Below, in pieces: positions 50,665-59,089 of a DNA stretch of 64,000 nt. This DNA comes from Roseivirga sp. GTDB taxonomy: Bacteria; Bacteroidota; Bacteroidia; Cytophagales; Cyclobacteriaceae. The DNA is taken from the NCBI GenBank assembly GCA_021404565.1, contig JAAWWF010000026.1:481104-545103 (forward strand). The letters are read 5' to 3'. The first letter of the stretch is position 1; each line of letters opens with the position of its first letter. Below the pieces are notes generated by a model that had not been told where the DNA came from, made no database searches, and worked only from the letters and a program-made list of their open reading frames with translations. Position numbers and translations under genes: made by a program.

Positions 50665-50796
50665 CGTTCTTTGCGGTTTGCGTTGACGTATCTCGTTCTA
50701 CTCTTTGGTTATTACACAGAGCTCCACAGAGTAAACCGAGCTTCACAGAGCTTTTTAAGCATTGCCCTCTGCGATTCTTCGCATCCTCTGCGGTTT
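50665..50796 (+). repeat. CACAGAG-type intergenic repeat, right copy
   Basis: Contains the 71-base segment 50665-50735 that matches 49881-49951 at 66 positions, and continues to CTCTGCGGTTTATT just before the stop codon of the DUF2911 gene. The complementary CACAGAG and CTCTGCG parts can form a stem. Confidence 0.7.
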
Positions 50797-50799
50797 ATT

Positions 50800-51339
50800 T
50801 CAAAGCACCTCAAAAGGCACCGTTACCTTGGTATGGTCCCAGGCAAAGATGAGGGTGGGATGCCCATCTTCTTCTGAAAAATCTATCGTAAACTGCTCGA
50901 CCTGTTCTGGTAGCAGTTCCACCGGAGCATTTACCCGCATTTCATCTTCTTTGGGATAATAATCAGTGCCCCATTCCGGCAGGCGATTATTGAACACAAT
51001 GGTCCATTCTTCCTTATCGGGAATGGTGACTAGTGAGTAAAGACCCGCTTTGAGTGTGCCCGAAGAGAAAACGAGGTCGCGGGAAAGTTCTATCTGGGTG
51101 GCTTCATTCGCTCCTGTGCGCCACCACTTGCCATAAGGCACCAGGTCGCCAAAGATGTCGCGGCCACGCATATAAGGCCGGCAATAGCCTACCTCTACCA
51201 GTACACTTCCATTGTCGTAGGTGACCTTTTGCCAGGGGCTCAGTTTTTTTGTCTGATATAGATTGTATTGCTGAATGCCATAGTAACCTCCTATCACTAC
51301 CACTACTGCTGCCAGTACTATGACGATTTTGCGCTTCAT
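50800..51339 (-). CDS. DUF2911-family membrane-anchored protein
   Basis: A 179-residue protein with an N-terminal membrane anchor (4-22) and a beta-rich DUF2911 domain. The domain shows VLVEVGYCRPYMRGRDIFGD, YGKWWRTGANEATQIELSRD, LKAGLYSLVTIPDKEEWTIV and WGTDYY. The family is widespread in Bacteroidota, exported, and of unknown function. A CACAGAG repeat reaches right up to its stop codon. Confidence 0.85.
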   Translation of the reverse strand: MKRKIVIVLAAVVVVIGGYYGIQQYNLYQTKKLSPWQKVTYDNGSVLVEVGYCRPYMRGRDIFGDLVPYGKWWRTGANEATQIELSRDLVFSSGTLKAGLYSLVTIPDKEEWTIVFNNRLPEWGTDYYPKEDEMRVNAPVELLPEQVEQFTIDFSEEDGHPTLIFAWDHTKVTVPFEVL

Positions 51340-51630
51340 TCCTTTCTATTTCTAACCCTTTATGCTCTTTTGGGAAGTGACAAAAACCAAGACAAGCTGC
51401 CTTCGAAAGATATGACCTTGCGAGGAGATTATAGTTGCCTGTATTTTTTCTTTCCCTAAACCACAGCTGGTAAAACAGCCTGAGTGTGTTTTTGACCAGA
51501 GGGGTATATGCACGTAAATATATTAAATCTCCCTGCTTAGAGTGATTCTATACCCAAAGGTTTAGCAATGAACGGGCCAAAAGTGCCAATTTCACTCACT
51601 ATAATTGGGTTTATGTCAGGCCCTTTTACA

Positions 51631-51638
51631 TATCTTTG
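51631..51638 (+). promoter_or_regulatory. -7 box immediately upstream of glyS start
   Basis: TATCTTTG matches TAnnTTTG exactly and ends 4 bases before the ATG at 51643. With normal Bacteroidota spacing the transcript would start at or next to the start codon, so the mRNA may be leaderless. A TTG at 51605-51607 is a possible -33 element, with slightly long spacing. Confidence 0.5.
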
Positions 51639-51642
51639 CGGC

Positions 51643-53187
51643 ATGGCACAGAATGACGACAATCTGCTGAAGAAAATAGCAGGTCACGCAAAGGAATATG
51701 GTTTCGTTTTTCAATCGAGCGAAATTTACGATGGACTGAGCGCAGCATATGATTACGCTCAAAATGGGGTAGAGCTCAAAAACAATATTAAGCAGTACTG
51801 GTGGAAAGCCATGGTACAGCTCAATGAGAATATAGTGGGGCTGGATGCCTCCATTTTTATGCACCCCACCACCTGGAAAGCTTCTGGTCATGTAGATGCC
51901 TTTAACGATCCTATGATCGATAACAAGGACTCTAAAAAGCGCTACCGTGCTGATGTGATGATCGAGGATTACATTGCCAATAAACTTCAGAAGAAGATAG
52001 ATAAAGAGGTAACCAAGGCTGAAAAGCGCTTTGGTGATGCTTTTGACAAAGAGCAGTTTTTGGCTACGAACCCCAATGTGTTGAGAAGCCAGACTAAGAT
52101 TGATGAGATCAATGATAGACTGAAAAAGGGTATGGAAGGTGACCTGGCTGACCTCAAAGCCCTGATCGAAGAGCTGGGTATTGCCGACCCTGTGTCTGGT
52201 TCTAAAAACTGGACCGATGTACGCCAGTTCAACCTTATGTTCTCAACAGAATTGGGTTCACTGGCCGAGGGTGCCAACAAAATCTACCTTCGCCCTGAAA
52301 CAGCCCAGGGTATTTTTGTGAACTTCCTGAATGTGCAGAAGACCGGCAGAATGAAGATTCCTTTTGGTATCGCACAAATTGGTAAGGCCTTCAGGAATGA
52401 GATCATCGCCCGCCAGTTTATCTTCCGTATGCGGGAGTTTGAGCAGATGGAAATGCAATTCTTTGTGAAACCGGGCGAGCAGAAAGAATGGTTTGAGAAT
52501 TGGAAGGAAAAACGTATCAACTGGCACAAAGCCCTGGGTTTAGGCGAGGAAAACTATCGCTTCCACGACCACCTGAACCTGGCTCACTATGCCGATGCGG
52601 CTACGGATGTTGAGTTTGATTTCCCAATGGGCTTCAAAGAACTGGAGGGTATTCACTCACGTACCGACTTTGACTTGAAAGCGCACGAAGAGCATTCTGG
52701 TAAGAAACTGCAGTTCTTCGATACAGTTGACAATGAATCCTATGTGCCATACGTGATCGAAACCTCTATAGGTCTGGATCGCATGTTCCTGGCCGTATTG
52801 ACCGCTGCTTATACCGAGGAAACCCTGGAAGATGGCAGTGAGCGACTGGTTATGAAGATACCGGCCGCCCTGGCACCTTACAAAGTGGCGGTACTGCCGC
52901 TGTTGAAGAAAGATGGCTTGCCTGAGAAGGCCCGTGAGATACTGCGTGAGCTTCAGCTTGATTTCAACTGTCAGTATGATGAGAAGGATGCAATTGGTCG
53001 CAGATACCGCAGGCAAGATGCCATCGGTACCCCTTTCTGCGTAACGGTGGATCACCAAAGCCTGGAGGATAATACGGTAACCATCCGTGATCGCGATGAC
53101 CTGTCACAGATCAGGGTTTCTGTAGATGACGTGCGCGGCAAGCTAGCCGAAAGAACCTCAATGCAGGAGCTGCTGAGAAAGCTTTAA
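51643..53187 (+). CDS. glyS: glycyl-tRNA synthetase, single-chain class II type
   Basis: Charges tRNA-Gly in the cytoplasm. This is the homodimeric type found in Bacteroidota, archaea and eukaryotes, not the alpha2beta2 bacterial type. The ATG at 51643 opens MAQNDDNLLKKIAGHAKEYG; 25 further upstream codons contain the promoter box and are rejected. Length 514 residues is normal. Class II motifs are visible: RPETAQGIFVNFLN, IAQIGKAFRNEIIARQFIFR (motif 2 region), MREFEQMEMQFF and the motif 3 region YVIETSIGLDRMFLAVLTAA. The anticodon-binding domain starts near PYKVAVLPL. A strong terminator follows. Confidence 0.96.
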   Translation: MAQNDDNLLKKIAGHAKEYGFVFQSSEIYDGLSAAYDYAQNGVELKNNIKQYWWKAMVQLNENIVGLDASIFMHPTTWKASGHVDAFNDPMIDNKDSKKRYRADVMIEDYIANKLQKKIDKEVTKAEKRFGDAFDKEQFLATNPNVLRSQTKIDEINDRLKKGMEGDLADLKALIEELGIADPVSGSKNWTDVRQFNLMFSTELGSLAEGANKIYLRPETAQGIFVNFLNVQKTGRMKIPFGIAQIGKAFRNEIIARQFIFRMREFEQMEMQFFVKPGEQKEWFENWKEKRINWHKALGLGEENYRFHDHLNLAHYADAATDVEFDFPMGFKELEGIHSRTDFDLKAHEEHSGKKLQFFDTVDNESYVPYVIETSIGLDRMFLAVLTAAYTEETLEDGSERLVMKIPAALAPYKVAVLPLLKKDGLPEKAREILRELQLDFNCQYDEKDAIGRRYRRQDAIGTPFCVTVDHQSLEDNTVTIRDRDDLSQIRVSVDDVRGKLAERTSMQELLRKL

Positions 53188-53233
53188 AAAAGAATCGATG
53201 ACACCCCTCAGAGAGATGTCATCGATTCTTTTT
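53187..53233 (+). terminator. terminator after glyS
   Basis: AAAAAGAATCGATGACA (53187-53203) pairs with TGTCATCGATTCTTTTT (53217-53233) in a perfect 17-base stem. It overlaps the last base of the glyS stop codon. It serves both strands, since the HTH gene on the minus strand ends at 53237. Confidence 0.85.
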
Positions 53234-53236
53234 CTG

Positions 53237-53644
53237 CTAATTCCCTTCCTTAAGACTTTTGATTTTCTCAGTCACCTCTTTCAATGCATAGGTGTATGAC
53301 TGGGTCATGGTATCGAGCTTGCTGATAAGCTCTTCGATGTTCTCTTTTTTTGCCTTTTTATCGTAAGGAGGCTCCGGCTCGTTCATTATCAAATCCTGAG
53401 CAGGGTCGAAGGGCTCAAACATAGGGCCTTCACCCCTGAGTAACCAGTCGAGGCGTACCCGCTCTCCGTAGCTAATGGTTCTGTCATAAGCCAGAAACTT
53501 CGTGATATTATCTTCACTGATACCACTTTGATACTTCAATACTCCCCTGCTAAGTTTTGAGTTTTTGTAAAACTCATATTCGGTAATTCCTTTGTGTTCT
53601 AAGTAGGCGAGAATTTTATCCTTAACGTGCGAAATTTTTGACAT
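53237..53644 (-). CDS. HTH regulator, phage-repressor-like
   Basis: A 135-residue DNA-binding protein. The helix-turn-helix (5-60: ILAYLEHKGITEYEFYKNSK, GISEDNITKFLAY) and the closing RLDWLLRGEGPMF are typical of Bacteroidota repressor-like proteins. A linker with EPPYDKKAK and a C-terminal coiled-coil helix (100-133) follow, probably for oligomerisation. It is divergent from the small unknown gene at 53763. A 9-base inverted repeat in the spacer is its likely operator. Confidence 0.78.
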   Translation of the reverse strand: MSKISHVKDKILAYLEHKGITEYEFYKNSKLSRGVLKYQSGISEDNITKFLAYDRTISYGERVRLDWLLRGEGPMFEPFDPAQDLIMNEPEPPYDKKAKKENIEELISKLDTMTQSYTYALKEVTEKIKSLKEGN

Positions 53645-53657
53645 AGCTCTTGTGTAA

Positions 53658-53694
53658 GCAAAATATCACGCCTATATTAGTCGTAATATTTTGC
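53658..53694. promoter_or_regulatory. putative operator between HTH gene and small gene
   Basis: GCAAAATAT (53658-53666) and ATATTTTGC (53686-53694) form a perfect inverted repeat with a 19-base spacer, which itself contains TATTA-gtcg-TAATA. Related CAAAATA and TAATATTTTG pieces occur in the spacer at 58676-58756 of the second module. Confidence 0.5.
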
Positions 53695-53762
53695 AATAGT
53701 CCTCAGGTTCTGTTTCCCACAACATACCCGCGGTTTCGATTAACATTCTAATACATAAATCT

Positions 53763-54047
53763 ATGGAATCTACACAAAAAGACCTCATTATCCACCTTAT
53801 CATTCAAGACCTTCTCTATCACCGCATGATTTATGGCGTGCAAAAACATGAGGTTCATATCGAGTTTTATCCTGACCTGGCTACGGCAGTTTTACTTTTA
53901 ATGGGGTATAGCAGTGAAGACCAGGAAGACAGCCTTACTGACATGTACAATCAGTTTATGGGCAAAGTAGATGGCAGTGAGTTGGATAGCGACCTGCAAA
54001 TCAGGGCCTGGGCAGAAGAGTGCTATCTGGCCTTGGCTTCAGCCTGA
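53763..54047 (+). CDS. small unknown protein, copy 1
   Basis: A 94-residue acidic protein without signal peptide or TM. It is about three-quarters identical to the protein at 58808-59089. The invariant core is YGVQKHEVHIEFYPD, ATAVL-x-LMGY, EDQED-x-LTD and a C-terminal AWAEECYLAL. No family is recognised. Each copy lies divergent from a small HTH gene, and the two modules flank the LytTR/LytS and outer-membrane genes. The secondary structure appears alpha-beta-alpha. Confidence 0.8.
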   Translation: MESTQKDLIIHLIIQDLLYHRMIYGVQKHEVHIEFYPDLATAVLLLMGYSSEDQEDSLTDMYNQFMGKVDGSELDSDLQIRAWAEECYLALASA

Positions 54048-54117
54048 CTAGCTGTTGATAGAGGGAGGCTTAGTCTTATCTGGCGAAGTAGCAGGTCGTC
54101 TCAAAAATAGAAAACAG

Positions 54118-54196
54118 GTCATTCTGAGTTCATTTCAGAATCTCAACTCTTTTTCATTTTCAGTAATCTACGGATCCTGAAATTAGTTAAGAATGA
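54118..54196. repeat. GTCATTCTGA-type inverted repeat element
   Basis: Left arm from GTCATTCTGAGTTCATTTCA (54118) to 54144, and right arm 54172-54196 ending AGTTAAGAATGAC, are imperfect inverted repeats around a short AT-rich loop. This resembles a widespread palindromic intergenic element of bacteria. No gene is inside. Confidence 0.6.
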
Positions 54197-54267
54197 CAGT
54201 GAAACGCCTTTTCTGGACAGCCATAGCAGTGATCATAAGGCCCCTGTCCGCTTCGATAAGTATCGTA

Positions 54268-54942
54268 CTAAGAACTGATCCGTTTCAATAAAGCTTCACG
54301 GTAGGCCCGGCCAATCGGGATTTCATGGGGGTTGATATAGACCCGGTTGCCGGCCACCTTATCTACTTTTGAGAGGTTTATCATGTAAGATTTATGTACC
54401 CTGATAAAGGAATCAGAGAGCAGTTCTGTCCACTTCTGAAGTGAGCCCGATTGCATGTGCTGCTTTTCTGAGGTTATGATCTTTACATAGTTGTCATCTG
54501 ATTTGAGAAAAAGGATGTCGGTCACTTCTACCTTGTAAAACTCTTTATCAGATTTGATAAATACATAGTCCGTTGGTTTGGGTTCGCTTCTCTGACCCAG
54601 CACTTTGAGCACAGCTTTGTGAAAGCGTTCAAAAGAGAATGGCTTAAGCAGGTAGTCTACCACATCCAGCTCAAAGCCCTCCAGCGCATAATCCGGATAA
54701 GCCGTGGTAATGATGATATCAGGAGGAGAAGTCAGGTTTTTCAGAAAGCTGATGCCGGAGATTTTGGGAAGGTTAATATCCAGAAAAATCAGGTCAATGC
54801 TCTCTTGCCTCAGAAGCGCAGTGGCGTCCAGGGCATTGGAGCAGGCCCCGATAAGCTTCAGTTCTGGCATACTCTCTATATAGGTTTGGAGTATACGCTG
54901 GGCAGGTAGCTGGTCTTCTATAATCAGGCAGTTGAGGGTCAT
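54268..54942 (-). CDS. LytTR-family response regulator
   Basis: A 224-residue regulator. The receiver (1-117) has E9/D10, phospho-acceptor D55 in LIFLDINLPK and K100 in DYLLKPF. The LytTR domain (about 127-222) has FLKSDDNYVKIITSEKQHMQ and FIRVHKSYMINLSKV, ending IPIGRAYREALL. It follows its kinase with a four-base overlap. A probable target is the CTACCTTTTC/CTACCATTTC double site at 55993-56023. Confidence 0.92.
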   Translation of the reverse strand: MTLNCLIIEDQLPAQRILQTYIESMPELKLIGACSNALDATALLRQESIDLIFLDINLPKISGISFLKNLTSPPDIIITTAYPDYALEGFELDVVDYLLKPFSFERFHKAVLKVLGQRSEPKPTDYVFIKSDKEFYKVEVTDILFLKSDDNYVKIITSEKQHMQSGSLQKWTELLSDSFIRVHKSYMINLSKVDKVAGNRVYINPHEIPIGRAYREALLKRISS

Positions 54943-55943
54943 TCGAGATTTATGGAAAGATTGACAATATAAAGCTGCCTGAGCTCTTTTACGATCAATT
55001 GGTGTTTTTCAGGGTAGATTAATTCCAGTCTTCGCTCCACATTCTTCAAACCAATACCTCCTACTTCAAGCTGCTCTGCCTTGTCAGTTTCCTGCTTTTC
55101 AAAGCTATTTTCAGTATAGAGGTCGATCTTATCGTTTTTAAGCTCCACGCGAATGATGATTCTAAGACCATCGGTTTTGGTTTCCGCTGAGTGTTTGAAG
55201 CAGTTTTCAATAAAGGAAATAAGCATCATGGGGGCAATCTGTTGTCCCTGTGTATTGCCATGCACCTCATAGATGATCTCGCCCCGACCTTCCAACTGGA
55301 TCTTCTGGAGCTCTATATAATTCTCGACATAACTCAGTTCTTTGCTCAGCTCTACTCTGTCCTGGTTTGCCTCATAAAGCATATAGCGCATGATCTCTGC
55401 CAGTTTGAGAATCATGGGTGCTGTGTGCTCAGACTTGTGCAGTGCAAAAGAATACAAATTGTTGAGGTTGTTGAAGAGCACGTGTGGATTGAGCTGCGAC
55501 TTTAAAAACAAGGCTTCCGTTTCGGCATTTTCCTTTTGCAGGCTGATCATCTGGTTTTGTCGTTGACCGTGATCAATGGCTAGTTTGATGGCTCCTATAA
55601 GCCCTGTCGTGCCCAGCAATTCCGGCCCCTCATGCTCTATGGCAAACCAGCTGAGTGCGTCAAGAATGTTTGTTTCCTCTTCTATGATCACCTCCATAAA
55701 GAATATACCGAGATAGATTGACAAGAAGTAAAACAGCAAAAACCGGAGGTATTTGGCCTCGTTGAGGTAGCGTGGAATCAATACATAGATCAGTAAGGCC
55801 GTGATCCACATAGTATTCAGCGTTTCGCCAATATGCTCTGTTACTTGATGAAACAGGCCCTCATCCTCTATGGCCATAAAGATAATGACCAAAAGCAGGT
55901 AAGTGTGATTCTTCAGAACGTAGCGCTCTATAAATGCCTTCAT
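54939..55943 (-). CDS. LytS-type sensor histidine kinase
   Basis: A 334-residue membrane kinase. TM segments lie at about 13-28, 44-60 and 66-88, with a further weak one near 108-122. LNPHVLFNNLNNLYSF gives the phospho-acceptor H154. The N-box PMMLISFIENCFKHSA and the G-box GGIGLKNVERRLELI are present. It is divergent from an outer-membrane beta-barrel gene, a recurring arrangement in Bacteroidota, so the pair may respond to or control that protein. Confidence 0.9.
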   Translation of the reverse strand: MKAFIERYVLKNHTYLLLVIIFMAIEDEGLFHQVTEHIGETLNTMWITALLIYVLIPRYLNEAKYLRFLLFYFLSIYLGIFFMEVIIEEETNILDALSWFAIEHEGPELLGTTGLIGAIKLAIDHGQRQNQMISLQKENAETEALFLKSQLNPHVLFNNLNNLYSFALHKSEHTAPMILKLAEIMRYMLYEANQDRVELSKELSYVENYIELQKIQLEGRGEIIYEVHGNTQGQQIAPMMLISFIENCFKHSAETKTDGLRIIIRVELKNDKIDLYTENSFEKQETDKAEQLEVGGIGLKNVERRLELIYPEKHQLIVKELRQLYIVNLSINLE

Positions 55944-55992
55944 GTAACAAAGCTAATCAGTAAGATGAATGTGCTGAGATTTAATTCGCCTA

Positions 55993-56023
55993 CTACCTTT
56001 TCAACCCTGCCATCTACCATTTC
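55993..56023. promoter_or_regulatory. 21-base-period direct repeat in divergent spacer
   Basis: CTACCTTTTC (55993-56002) and CTACCATTTC (56014-56023) differ at one base and are exactly 21 bases apart, the period of LytTR double sites. They lie between the kinase gene (start 55943) and the beta-barrel gene (start 56124). A weak TGTCGTTG box is found at 56058-56065. Confidence 0.5.
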
Positions 56024-56123
56024 TGTAGGGTCAAGCTGCTGTTGACTTAGTTCAAAGTGTCGTTGGCCCATTTTTTTTCTGAAGCTGTTTCGCAGGCCGC
56101 TCCTTGGGTTAAAAAAACTCAAA

Positions 56124-58436
56124 ATGCGATACAACATCTTATTCTTTCTGCTTATCTGGGCTCAAGTGGTCAATGCCCAATTTTCAGTTTCCGGTCGGGT
56201 AGTCGATGAAAAAACGAACAAGCCCGTACCCTTTGCTACCATAGCACTGTTCACTTCGGCAGACAGTAGCCTGGTAGATGGTGCTATAGGTTCAGACCTG
56301 GGAGAGTTCTCAATCGACAATGTGAAATCAGGTACCTACCGCTTTCTGGTCAGAAGCATAGGTTATCAGGATTTGATCATGGACTCGTTGAGCATTTCAG
56401 GAAACCTATCCCTTGGCGATTTATCACTTCGGGAAAGTGTCAGTCAGTTGGACGTGGTGGTAGTGACTGGTAAGCGAAGCACAGTCGAGACACAGTTGGG
56501 CAAAAAGGTATTGAATATAGGTGAAGACCTTTCTACAGCGGGGGCCACTGTAACGGATGCGCTGCAAAGACTTCCCTCAGTCAGCACCGACATCAACGGG
56601 GGGGTGAGCATTCGCGGAAGCAGCAATGTGATTATCTATGTGAATGGAAAAGAGACTCAGCGCGATACTAAGTCACTTCAGTTTCTATCGGCAGGAGCCT
56701 TACAAAAGATAGAGGTGATTACCAATCCATCGGCCAAATACGATGCCGGTGGCGTTGGGGGTATTATCAACCTGGTTTTCAGAAAAGATGCCGCCAGTGA
56801 CTTTAAGCTGGAGACTGTCACTTCTATCAGTACTCCCTATCGCTTTTCAGGAGGTATCAATGCTCAGGTGAGCTCGCAGAAGCTTACCGGGTATTTGAGT
56901 GGTAATATCAGGCGGTCGGAGTATGAAAACAGGGAAGAAAGAACCCGGACTAATGATAATGGCACATTGCAGCGCTACGAAAATCTGGTGCAATCGACTG
57001 GGAAAGGCCGTACTGCAAACCTGACGGCCGGGCTGACTTATGATATAGACACTTCTTTCTCTCTCAATTTTGAGTACAACTACTGGCGCTGGGAAGACAT
57101 TGAAAACAGCTTACAAACGAACAATTTTATTTATCGGGCCCTGGCCGATGAGTCATATAGTATTCGTAATTGGGGGAGGGAACTGGAGGATGAAATGAGC
57201 CTTTCTTTTTCGCTCGATAAACAATGGAGCAAAGACCGGAGCCTGAAGCTGCTTTTCAACGGAGGAGGAGAGGTGGAAGATAACGAAAGCCGTTATAACC
57301 TGGATGGCCTTGACCTGACCAGCAGTCCTCTGGCTCAAACCGTTCGGGAGTCCAGGAACACAGAGGAGCAGGCGCTCTATCAGCTTACGATTGATTATAC
57401 CTCCCCCCTCAAGGGCTTCGGGTCGATTGAAACAGGAGTAAAGTTCGATGACATAAAGTTTGAGATTACTCAAACGCTTGATTTTTTAAGTGATGAGCTG
57501 TTTCTGCCTCAAAATGATTTTAGGCTTACTTTCAAGAAGTACGCGGGCTATTTTATTCATAAAATGAAATGGAAGCGTTTTGAATATGGCCTGGGCCTGC
57601 GATTGGAGCATTTCAACTCTATTGCCAATCAGCTCACTACGGGGCAGGTAAATGAACAGAATGTCACCAGGCTTTTTCCGAGCGTCCAGCTTGTATATAA
57701 GCCTGCTGAAAAGCACCAGCTTGCTTTCAACTACAGCAGAAGAATTAACCGCCCTGGCTTTTTTGACCTCAACCCCTTTGTTTCTTTCACAGACCCCTTG
57801 ATCTTAGAAAGGGGTAACCCTGGTCTGGAGCCGGAGTTTGCTCATAACTATGAGTTGAGCTATCAACTTAACCATGGCAAGCTGGGGCTGGACGTAGCCG
57901 GTTTTCAGCGTACCACCACCAACGTAATCCAGCAAACGGTAGATGCTTTTGATACCGACCGATTAATTTACAGCTACACCAACTTTGGAAGGCAAAATAA
58001 CCTGGGTACCGAGGTAAGCGCAAGCTGGGAGCCCTTTTCTGTACTGGAGCTCACGGGCAATTTCAGCTGGTACCATACCCGCTTTGCAGCTGAGCCGGAA
58101 GATCTGGACGTGCGCTTCAATAATCAGAGCACCTGGCAAACCAATTTGCAACAGCGACTGAATCTGAAAGGCGATTGGAGTATTGAGCTTTCACAAAACT
58201 ACAGGGCGCCCCGAATTGGCATTCAATCGGAAGATCAGGCGAATTACTATGTTAACGCTGCTATTCGCAAGGCTTTTAAAAACAAGCGCGCTGTCATTAC
58301 CATCAACCTCCGGGATATGTTCGATACAAGAGTGTTTAAGACGAGGTTAAGAGGTGAAGATTTTGAAGTAAACGATATGTTTAAGTTTCAGAGCCGAAGC
58401 CTGAGCCTGGAGCTGAGGTACAAGATCTTTGACTAA
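56124..58436 (+). CDS. outer-membrane beta-barrel protein, TonB-receptor-like
   Basis: A 770-residue outer-membrane protein of the OMP_b-brl_2 family. It has a signal peptide (1-18), a carboxypeptidase regulatory-like domain (19-105: FSVSGRVVDEKTNKPVPFAT) and a plug (about 120-220: LQRLPSVSTDINGGVSIRGS, NPSAKYDAGGVGGIINLVF). A large barrel follows, with RINRPGFFDLNPFVSF and GNPGLEPEFAHNYELSY, and an aromatic C-terminus (LRYKIFD). No TonB box is obvious. It is divergent from the LytS/LytTR pair. Confidence 0.9.
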   Translation: MRYNILFFLLIWAQVVNAQFSVSGRVVDEKTNKPVPFATIALFTSADSSLVDGAIGSDLGEFSIDNVKSGTYRFLVRSIGYQDLIMDSLSISGNLSLGDLSLRESVSQLDVVVVTGKRSTVETQLGKKVLNIGEDLSTAGATVTDALQRLPSVSTDINGGVSIRGSSNVIIYVNGKETQRDTKSLQFLSAGALQKIEVITNPSAKYDAGGVGGIINLVFRKDAASDFKLETVTSISTPYRFSGGINAQVSSQKLTGYLSGNIRRSEYENREERTRTNDNGTLQRYENLVQSTGKGRTANLTAGLTYDIDTSFSLNFEYNYWRWEDIENSLQTNNFIYRALADESYSIRNWGRELEDEMSLSFSLDKQWSKDRSLKLLFNGGGEVEDNESRYNLDGLDLTSSPLAQTVRESRNTEEQALYQLTIDYTSPLKGFGSIETGVKFDDIKFEITQTLDFLSDELFLPQNDFRLTFKKYAGYFIHKMKWKRFEYGLGLRLEHFNSIANQLTTGQVNEQNVTRLFPSVQLVYKPAEKHQLAFNYSRRINRPGFFDLNPFVSFTDPLILERGNPGLEPEFAHNYELSYQLNHGKLGLDVAGFQRTTTNVIQQTVDAFDTDRLIYSYTNFGRQNNLGTEVSASWEPFSVLELTGNFSWYHTRFAAEPEDLDVRFNNQSTWQTNLQQRLNLKGDWSIELSQNYRAPRIGIQSEDQANYYVNAAIRKAFKNKRAVITINLRDMFDTRVFKTRLRGEDFEVNDMFKFQSRSLSLELRYKIFD

Positions 58437-58442
58437 GGGCCT

Positions 58443-58655
58443 CTAATCTTTTTTACTCCTCACCAATAGCTCACTTACGTCTACATCCAAAGCATCAGCA
58501 ATGCGGAAGAGTTTTTCTACCCTGGGCTGGCTTTCATTGCGGCACCATTTGGATACGGTGGTACGGTTTACTTCCAACTGATCGGCCAGCCAGTTGCTGG
58601 TGGTTTGCCTTTCTGCAATCACTGCTTTTATGCGATTAAGTACTTTGTTGGCCAT
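58443..58655 (-). CDS. small XRE-family HTH regulator
   Basis: A 70-residue Cro/C1-type DNA-binding protein consisting only of the HTH domain: IKAVIAERQTTSNWLADQLE, NRTTVSKWCRNESQP and KLFRIADALDVDVSELL. It is divergent from the second copy of the small unknown gene (58808) and convergent with the beta-barrel gene, 6 bases away. It is not homologous in any obvious way to the regulator at 53237. Confidence 0.88.
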   Translation of the reverse strand: MANKVLNRIKAVIAERQTTSNWLADQLEVNRTTVSKWCRNESQPRVEKLFRIADALDVDVSELLVRSKKD

Positions 58656-58807
58656 GGAATTTGTTGCTTTCAGGCAAAATAGTCAATTCCTAAAAACCGG
58701 TTAAAGCTATTTATGAATGATTAAAGTATTCAAAAGAGGTGTATAATATTTTGTTTTGAGTGTTAAATGCATAATATTGATTATTTAATGCTTTAAATAA
58801 ATATCTA

Positions 58808-59089
58808 ATGGAGTCACCACAGAAAGACGTGATTATTCATTTAATCACCCAGGACCTGTTATATCATCACATGATATATGGGGTGCAAAAGCATGAGGTG
58901 CATATCGAGTTTTATCCGGACTTTGCCACAGCAGTGCTACAGCTCATGGGTTATGCGGTAGAAGATCAGGAAGATAACCTTACAGATATTTACAGTCAGT
59001 TTATGGACAGAGCATCTCAACTAGACACACGCAATGAGTTACAGTTAAAAGCCTGGGCTGAGGAGTGTTATCTGGCTTTGAAGTCTTGA
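58808..59089 (+). CDS. small unknown protein, copy 2
   Basis: A 93-residue protein, a paralogue of 53763-54047. Differences are concentrated in residues 66-78, while the core YGVQKHEVHIEFYPD and the C-terminal AWAEECYLAL are unchanged. The AT-rich 152-base spacer before it (58656-58807) contains TAATATTTTG (58747-58756) and an imperfect dyad GCATAATA-ttga-TTATTTAATGC (58770-58792). Function unknown. Confidence 0.8.
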   Translation: MESPQKDVIIHLITQDLLYHHMIYGVQKHEVHIEFYPDFATAVLQLMGYAVEDQEDNLTDIYSQFMDRASQLDTRNELQLKAWAEECYLALKS

